Assembly: GCA_905193765.1 (NCBI GenBank)
Contig: CAJJPZ010000121.1
Span: forward strand, 1-6,597
DNA length: 6,597 bases
From: an uncultured Eubacterium sp.
Lineage (GTDB): Bacteria; Bacillota; Clostridia; Peptostreptococcales; Anaerovoracaceae
Direction of reading: 5' to 3'
The notes beneath the pieces were generated by a model that did no database searches, was not told where the DNA came from, and saw only the letters and a program-made list of their open reading frames with translations. This document shows positions 6,272 through 6,597 of this stretch, in pieces. The first letter of the stretch is position 1, and the number at the start of each line of letters is the position of its first letter. Position numbers and translations under genes: made by a program.

Positions 6272-6284
6272 TGCTCTTTTCCCG

Positions 6285-6386
6285 TTATATATTTTCTGAT
6301 ATATTGCTCTGACGTACGATCCCGGCCCGGTACGCTGCTCTGTCGTGATGAGCTGCACATGCTGACAGCACCGGGACATATAACAT
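6285..6386 (-). CDS. Possible 33-codon leader ORF ahead of the pyrophosphatase gene
   Basis: Within the pyrophosphatase leader the minus-strand ATG at 6386 opens a 33-codon ORF (begins MLYVPVLSACAAHHDRAAYR) that ends in TAA 13 bases before the pyrophosphatase ATG. It is preceded by GGAGAGG (6397-6391), with GGAG seven bases from the ATG, a better Shine-Dalgarno than that of the pyrophosphatase itself. The peptide resembles nothing I know. All three minus frames are open here, so openness alone is weak evidence. If translated, it could couple translation into the main gene or control the leader hairpin it runs through. An out-of-frame ATG at 6390 shares the same purine run but is too close to it. 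Confidence 0.35.
   Translation of the reverse strand: MLYVPVLSACAAHHDRAAYRAGIVRQSNISENI
6326..6375 (-). promoter_or_regulatory. Long hairpin in the pyrophosphatase 5' leader
   Basis: In the minus-strand RNA CCCGGT (6375-6370) pairs with ACCGGG (6331-6326), and inside it CTGTC (6368-6364) pairs with GACAG (6344-6340), with an 8-versus-1 internal bulge. The hairpin lies within the small leader ORF. Nearby stems include CTGCC/GGCAG around 6409-6425 and CGTAC/GTACG at 6313-6334, the latter overlapping and so competing with the main hairpin. It matches no riboswitch class that I can recognise. Confidence 0.35.
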
Positions 6387-6473
6387 GCATCCTCTCCGGA
6401 GTTCCCTGTTCTCTGCCTCACGGGCAGCAGGCACATCACGCACTGACGGTTCTCAGACCGGTCGTTAAAATAT

Positions 6474-6502
6474 ATTTTAGACTGCCATCACAGCCTTGTC
6501 AA
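6474..6502 (-). promoter_or_regulatory. Near-consensus sigma-A promoter for the pyrophosphatase gene
   Basis: On the minus strand a perfect -35 box TTGACA (6497-6502) is followed after 17 bases by TAAAAT (6474-6479), 5/6 to the -10 consensus. Transcription should start near 6467. This leaves a leader of about 195 nt before the ATG at 6271, unusually long for a housekeeping enzyme, and rules out the 6439 reading only weakly since that ATG is also transcribed. Confidence 0.75.
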
Positions 6503-6542
6503 TGCAATATGTATGCCATCTGCCACACTTTGGAACGTTCTT

Positions 6543-6586
6543 AACAAAAGTGGCTTCGCCACGTGTTATCATGTGAAACTTTTGTT
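6543..6586 (-). terminator. Terminator-like inverted repeat at the right edge
   Basis: On the minus strand GTGGC (6562-6558), a GAA loop and GCCAC (6554-6550) form a stem followed by TTTTGTT (6549-6543). The T-tract side ACTTTTGTT also pairs perfectly with AACAAAAGT read from 6586-6578 on the same strand, and a CACATG/CACGTG hairpin (6575-6560) overlaps the GTGGC stem. The A-tract, stem and T-tract order fits a terminator of a minus-strand gene lying beyond the right edge, insulating it from the pyrophosphatase promoter. Confidence 0.45.
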
Positions 6587-6597
6587 GATATTCCGGA

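Noticed and set aside
6272..6439. N-terminal extension of the pyrophosphatase from ATGs at 6439 or 6379
   Set aside because: The added residues are Cys/Arg-rich with no resemblance to the family, the ATGs lack a well-spaced Shine-Dalgarno, and homologues start just before GHxNPD.
4511..6466. 10-bp inverted repeat AACGACCGGT / ACCGGTCGTT flanking the pyrophosphatase gene
   Set aside because: Ten-base inverted matches are expected many times by chance in a window this size, and there is no target duplication or transposase.
5252..6544. 430-codon plus-strand ORF opposite the pyrophosphatase
   Set aside because: It is the antisense shadow of a gene with all catalytic motifs intact and shows no recognisable protein.

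Overview
The window looks like chromosomal DNA from a low-to-mid-GC member of the Bacillota, most likely a Clostridia / Lachnospiraceae-like gut anaerobe. The evidence is indirect: strong AGGAG/GGAGG ribosome binding sites, sigma-A type promoters, a family II inorganic pyrophosphatase of the CBS-DRTGG-CBS type that is typical of clostridia, and a pRiA4b-ORF3/SEC-C protein of a kind common in that group. No marker gene (rRNA, ribosomal protein) is present, so the taxonomy is an inference.

Layout, left to right. (1) Bases 1-437, minus strand: the N-terminal 145 residues of a flavodoxin-fold NAD(P)H/FMN oxidoreductase of the azoreductase type, cut by the left edge, with a good promoter at 517-545. 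(2) Bases 438-834: no confident gene. This stretch holds a 22-bp dyad, GC-rich hairpins, an imperfect repeat and unusually open reading in the minus frame. (3) Bases 835-1521, minus: a 228-aa acidic, helical, TPR-like protein with an odd acidic/aromatic C-terminus (DDDFFF). (4) Bases 1522-1995: a divergent control region with two repeat arrangements, one on each side, and a promoter whose -10 box lies inside a 21-bp dyad. (5) Bases 1996-4293, plus: a 765-aa protein with an N-terminal pRiA4b-ORF3 domain, a long helical middle and a C-terminal SEC-C zinc-binding motif. (6) Bases 4294-4600: a convergent gap with terminator-like structures for both genes and a perfect 12-bp inverted repeat. (7) Bases 4601-6271, minus: a complete CBS-domain manganese-dependent inorganic pyrophosphatase, preceded by a roughly 195-nt structured leader containing a 33-codon ORF with its own Shine-Dalgarno sequence, and a near-consensus promoter at 6474-6502. 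(8) The right edge carries a terminator-like inverted repeat, probably closing a minus-strand gene outside the window.

How the genes relate. The pyrophosphatase removes PPi and, by family knowledge, senses adenine nucleotides through its CBS domains; it is an independent housekeeping unit. The azoreductase-like flavoprotein is a redox/detoxification gene with its own promoter. The TPR-like gene and the pRiA4b/SEC-C gene are divergent around a 474-bp control region and are the least understood part of the window. A shared function is possible but is not shown by the sequence. No mobile element, CRISPR array, tRNA or rRNA was found.
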